Assembly (NCBI GenBank): GCA_958295525.1
Contig: OY282355.1
Coordinates: 2,227,931 to 2,291,930, forward strand
DNA: 64,000 nt
Reading direction: 5' to 3'
From: an uncultured Dehalococcoidia bacterium
GTDB taxonomy: Bacteria > Chloroflexota > Dehalococcoidia > Lucifugimonadales > Australimonadaceae
The position numbers and the translations under genes are program-made. Position 1 is the first letter of the stretch. Every line of letters begins with the position of its first letter. Under the pieces are notes generated by a model. The model was not told the origin of the DNA. It made no database searches and was given only the letters and a program-made list of their open reading frames with translations. Below are positions 60,799 through 64,000 of this stretch, piece after piece.

Positions 60799-62742
60799 AT
60801 GCGGCAGTTGGCGATTGCGGCGGTTCTGATGATGGCGCTCGGCCTGATGGCGGCGTGCGCCGGAGAGGCGGGGATGCAAGGCCCGGACGGCCCCGCAGGC
60901 CCGCAAGGCCCGGCCGGAGCGGTCGGCGCTCAAGGGCCCGCCGGACCCCCGGGGGCGGACGGAGCGCGAGGCCCCGCCGGACCCGCTGGATCCGCCGGGC
61001 CGGCCGGAGCGGACGGAGCGGATGGAGCGGATGGAGCGCGAGGCTCCGCCGGAGCGCGAGGCCCCGCCGGACCCGCCGGGCAGCAAGGCCCCGCAGGCCC
61101 TCCGGGGACGGTCGCGGCCGCCGCCGCGCCCACGAAAGCGGAGCCCGGCGCCTACACCAAGGCGTTCGTGCAAAAGGCGATCGACCGCTACGCGCGCGAC
61201 GGGCGCCAGGCGACGCTCGACTACTACAACTCAGGCGACGGCAACGACGGAGAGTGGTACGTCTTCATCATCGGAGCGGACAACCGCATCGTCGCTCAGG
61301 GAGGCTTCCCCGAGCGCGTCGGCCTCGACATCGCCACTAGGACGGACGTAACGGGCTACGCCTACGGCAAGGAACTAGCCTCCGCGACCGAAGACGGGAA
61401 GTGGGTGAGTTACGTTTTCATTAACCCCCAGACGCAGCGGCAGAACGCCAAGCATACCTGGGTCGTGAAGAGCGGCGGGCTCATCTTCGGATCCGGCTGG
61501 TACGAGCGCTCCTATGAGGCCGCGCCGACGAAAGCCGAGCCGGGCGCGTACACCAAGTCGTTCGTGCAGGCGGCGATCACCCGCTATATGAGACAGGGAC
61601 GAGAGGCGGCCATCGCCTACTACAACACGCAAGAGAGCGTGGACGGCGAGTGGTACGTCTTCATCGCCGACGAAAACAACCGCATCGTCTCCCACGCGAC
61701 GCTCCCGGAGGAAGTCGGAATGGCCCTCGACGGCCCGGACGGCGTCGACGTAACGGGCTATGAATTCGGCGCGGATATGATCACTGCGACGGGCGAAGGC
61801 AAGTGGGTGAACTACCGCTTCCGCAACCCCGCGCGCGGCAACGCCATCGAGACGAAGCATTCTTGGGTCGTGCGGCACGACGGGCTGCTGTTCGGCTCCG
61901 GCTGGTACGAGCGCCCCTCCCAAGCCGCGCCCACGAAGGCCGACCCGCAAGCGTACACGGTGGCGTTCGTGGAGGACGCGCTGCGCCGTTACGAGCGCGA
62001 CGGGCTGGACGCCGCGAAGGCGCGCCACAACGACCCGGAGAACGCGGACGGCGAGTGGTACGTCTTCATCATTGACGAGGACGGCGTTCTCATCGCGCAT
62101 CCGAACCCGGACTTCCGCGGCGGCGACATCAACGGGCCGCTGGGGACGGACGTCACCGGCTACACCTTCGGAACCGAGATGCTCGCCGCGCCCGAGGAAG
62201 GCGCGTGGGTTGACTACGTGTTCCTGAATCCGGCGACGGGGCAACAAGAGGTCAAGCATTCGTGGGCCGTGAAGCGCGACGGCATGGTCTTCGGCTCCGG
62301 CTGGTACGAGCGTCTGTTCGCTCCCGCGCCGACGAAGGCCGATCCTCCGGCGTTCACGGTGGCGTTCGTGGAGGAAGCGCTGCGCCGCTACGAGCGCGAC
62401 GGGATGGAAGCCACCAGGGCGCATTACAATACGGAGGAGAGCACGGACGGGGAGTGGTACGTCTTCATCGCCGACGATAGCGGCGTTCTCATCGCGCATC
62501 CGAATCCGGATGCTCGAGGCGACAACTTGAACGGCTCGCTGGGGACGGACGACACCGGCTACCGCTTCGGGCCGGAAATACTCACCGCGCCCGAAGAGGG
62601 CAAGTGGGTGGAGTACGTGTTCCTCAACTTGGAGTCAGGCGAGCCAGAACTCAAGCGCTCATGGGTGGTGAAGCGCGACGGGCTGATCTTCGGCTCCGGC
62701 TGGTACGAGCATTACTTCGCCTCCGGCGCCGCCGGACTCTGA
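60799..62742 (+). CDS. Lipoprotein with a collagen-like stalk and four tandem Cache-like domains
   Basis: The 647-residue surface protein has a signal peptide with lipobox LMAAC (Cys 20) and 28 uninterrupted Gly-X-Y triplets (about 22-105). Four copies of a domain of about 133 residues follow, starting near 110, 243, 377 and 511. Each contains A(Y/F)T.(S/A)[13 protein letters not shown], an (I/V)(I/V)(S/A)H or IAHPNPD strand, DVTGY.FG, E.GKWV.Y.F.NP, KHSWVV and FGSGWYE. This matches single Cache (sCache_2-like) extracellular sensor domains, but there is no transmembrane helix or signalling domain, so it is a ligand-binding or adhesive filament. A GGAGGAGG site and a terminator at 62777-62810 bound the gene. 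Confidence 0.85.
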   Translation: MRQLAIAAVLMMALGLMAACAGEAGMQGPDGPAGPQGPAGAVGAQGPAGPPGADGARGPAGPAGSAGPAGADGADGADGARGSAGARGPAGPAGQQGPAGPPGTVAAAAAPTKAEPGAYTKAFVQKAIDRYARDGRQATLDYYNSGDGNDGEWYVFIIGADNRIVAQGGFPERVGLDIATRTDVTGYAYGKELASATEDGKWVSYVFINPQTQRQNAKHTWVVKSGGLIFGSGWYERSYEAAPTKAEPGAYTKSFVQAAITRYMRQGREAAIAYYNTQESVDGEWYVFIADENNRIVSHATLPEEVGMALDGPDGVDVTGYEFGADMITATGEGKWVNYRFRNPARGNAIETKHSWVVRHDGLLFGSGWYERPSQAAPTKADPQAYTVAFVEDALRRYERDGLDAAKARHNDPENADGEWYVFIIDEDGVLIAHPNPDFRGGDINGPLGTDVTGYTFGTEMLAAPEEGAWVDYVFLNPATGQQEVKHSWAVKRDGMVFGSGWYERLFAPAPTKADPPAFTVAFVEEALRRYERDGMEATRAHYNTEESTDGEWYVFIADDSGVLIAHPNPDARGDNLNGSLGTDDTGYRFGPEILTAPEEGKWVEYVFLNLESGEPELKRSWVVKRDGLIFGSGWYEHYFASGAAGL

Positions 62743-62776
62743 TCGGCGATCAGCGCCGCATCCGCTAAGAGAGACC

Positions 62777-62810
62777 AGAGGCCGCGCCCGTTCGGGCGCG
62801 GCCTCTTCTA
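62777..62810 (+). terminator. Strong hairpin terminator after the Cache-collagen gene
   Basis: AGAGGCCGCGCCCG and CGGGCGCGGCCTCT form a 14-bp perfect stem with a minimal TT loop, 35 bases after the stop, followed by TCTA. Confidence 0.8.
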
Positions 62811-62966
62811 TTCGGCGCGGCGTCCGCCTGGGGCGCCCGCCGCCCACCCCTGCGAACGAAGAATTTACCGGCGCGGTTATGCGCCAGCCCCGCCGGGGAT
62901 ATGCGGCGCCGCGAGGAGGAGCGTGGCGAGCGTCTTCGCTCAGCGGCGAAGCGCGCCGACGCCGGG

Positions 62967-63641
62967 CTACTCCCCGAAGCCGATGTCGGCTTCGTAGGCG
63001 CTCATCATTTCGGCGGCGAGTTCTTGCAGCGACTCGAACGGCGGCTCGTCCTCCGGCGCGGGCGGCGCGGACGGCGCGGACGGCGCGGACGACGATTCCT
63101 CGCCGCCGTCCGCCGCGGCGCGCATCGCATCCTCCATCGAGCGGTTGAGCGCGTTGCGGAGCACGAGCGCGGCGGAGCGGCTGACGCGGGCGAGGAGAAG
63201 GCCGTACTCGAAACTCATGCTGACGGCGTTCTGCGCGCTTTCGGCGTCGGAATGCTCGGACTCCTCCAGCGTTTGCAGGAGGTCGTGCAGGAAGTCCTCG
63301 GGGCCGAGCGCCTCGGTGGCTTGGCGGGCGGCGGCGACCTGCCGCTCCAGCGGCTCCGCGCACTCCGCGGCGATGCGCTCGACCTCGCCCGGGTGCGTCT
63401 GCTCCAGTATCGGCAGGATGCGGGCGGGGAAGTCCACGCCGACCGCGCAGCCTAATCCGAACGCGCCGACGGCGGCCTCCGCGAGCGGCTCGCTCTCGAA
63501 GAACGTGTCATTCCCGTGCTCGTGCGAGGGCGCGTTTTCGAGGTGCAGGAGAACGACGACGTCGGTGAACGCGAGGGGGCCGCCGGCGCCGCTGTCGCCG
63601 CCCGAAGGGACGGGCTCGAGCGGGATGACGCGGTTGGACAA
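62967..63641 (-). CDS. Conserved-type protein of unknown function
   Basis: The 224-residue acidic protein starts at TTG 63641, 13 bases after the mdh stop, with GAGG 6 bases upstream, so it is cotranscribed with mdh. It contains FTDVVVLLHLENAPSHEHGN, FLHDLLQTLEESEHSDAESA, a VSMSFEYGLLLARVSRSAAL helix and a Ser/Ala/Pro linker before a short C-terminal helix (FESLQELAAEMMSAYEADIG). No signal peptide, membrane segment or cofactor motif is visible. Function not recognised. Confidence 0.6.
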   Translation of the reverse strand: MSNRVIPLEPVPSGGDSGAGGPLAFTDVVVLLHLENAPSHEHGNDTFFESEPLAEAAVGAFGLGCAVGVDFPARILPILEQTHPGEVERIAAECAEPLERQVAAARQATEALGPEDFLHDLLQTLEESEHSDAESAQNAVSMSFEYGLLLARVSRSAALVLRNALNRSMEDAMRAAADGGEESSSAPSAPSAPPAPEDEPPFESLQELAAEMMSAYEADIGFGE

Positions 63642-63654
63642 CGGCGGCCTCGCG

Positions 63655-64000
63655 TCAGTTCGCGGGAGCGGTCGCCATAACCTCGACGAGTTCGCGGACG
63701 GCGTCCGCCGACTTGTCGAGCGCGGCCTTCTCGCCCGCCGTGAGGTCGAGTTCGACGACGCGCTCGACGCCGCCCGCGCCGAGGATGACCGGAACGCCCA
63801 TATAGACGCCGCTAATGCCGTACTCGCCCTCCAAGAGCGCGGCGCAAGGGAGCAGGCGCTTCTGATCGAGGAGAATAGCGTCCACCATTTCGGCGACCGC
63901 GGCGGAGGGAGCGTAGAAGGCGCTGCCGGTTTTGAGGAGCGCGACGATCTCGCCGCCGCCGCCTTGCGCGCGCTTGACGATGCGGTCGAGCGCCTCGGCG
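63655..64000 (-). CDS. mdh: Malate dehydrogenase, C-terminal part (gene runs off the right edge)
   Basis: The last 114 codons of a lactate/malate dehydrogenase are present: [20 protein letters not shown], then [20 protein letters not shown], then [20 protein letters not shown] and the closing helix. The [19 protein letters not shown] stretch is typical of the LDH-like malate dehydrogenases of Chloroflexota. Active-site residues lie outside the window. Together with the sdh genes it belongs to the TCA cycle. Confidence 0.88.
   Translation of the reverse strand, partial: AEALDRIVKRAQGGGGEIVALLKTGSAFYAPSAAVAEMVDAILLDQKRLLPCAALLEGEYGISGVYMGVPVILGAGGVERVVELDLTAGEKAALDKSADAVRELVEVMATAPAN

Overview
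The window is high-GC bacterial chromosome from a single-membrane-type heterotroph. The best guess is a Chloroflexota lineage related to SAR202/Dehalococcoidia. Clues are a coenzyme F420-dependent NADP reductase, a B12-dependent acyl-CoA mutase with a PaaK-type CoA ligase, an SDR/amidohydrolase/CoxG/GMC-oxidoreductase catabolic block, a non-classical succinate dehydrogenase (SdhA, SdhB and an HdrB-like CCG subunit), several lipoproteins, and a PspAB-HtpX pair. This assignment is inference from gene content. A selenocysteine tRNA shows that UGA is probably recoded in this organism, although I found no selenoprotein here.

Layout. 1-6.5 kb: an imperfect 3.2-kb tandem duplication carrying two copies of a membrane glycosyltransferase (the second with a run of 16 G), a decayed and an intact HAD hydrolase, and fragments of a phage HK97-type capsid gene. 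6.5-15.5 kb: housekeeping and redox genes (ComF, F420 reductase, cupin, tRNA-Sec, a DUF4143 ATPase behind a triple operator, thioredoxin, a peptide-type solute-binding lipoprotein, TatD, PspAB-HtpX, a 7Fe ferredoxin, an AsnC regulator). 15.5-22.3 kb: GNAT, PaaK-like ligase, B12 subunit and large subunit of a mutase bearing the residues of 2-hydroxyisobutyryl-CoA mutase; the two mutase subunits are separated by an HTH-TPR protein and a 53-residue protein. 22.3-24.6 kb: a putative defence pair (AlbA_2 ATPase-like protein and a PD-(D/E)xK nuclease with a RAMA domain). 24.8-31 kb: serine biosynthesis and an amino-acid ABC transporter. 31-41 kb: a collagen-like lipoprotein, tRNA-Arg, aminopeptidase N, an MFS transporter among palindromic repeats, then ybeY-dnaX-ybaB-recR. 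41.5-48.4 kb: rpoD, dnaG and a RapA-like SNF2 helicase that looks recently acquired. 48.8-50.5 kb: a lone phage terminase with palindromic repeats inside its frame. 50.6-56 kb: catabolic genes and a HigBA toxin-antitoxin pair, interspersed with repeats. 56-62.8 kb: the succinate dehydrogenase locus with an unknown lipoprotein between sdhA and sdhB, followed by a lipoprotein made of a collagen stalk and four Cache-like domains. 62.9-64 kb: an unknown gene and the 3' end of malate dehydrogenase.

Genome-scale signals. About forty copies of an ATTCCCGC-loop-GCGGGAAT palindrome occur between 35 and 56 kb. Promoters repeatedly show an extended -10 box TGCTATA(A/C/G)T, often without an obvious -35 box. 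Resident genes visibly avoid CATG: amino acids before Met use T-ending codons against the local GC3 bias. The glycosyltransferase pair, the RAMA nuclease and the SNF2 helicase do not show this, which gives an internal marker of recent acquisition.
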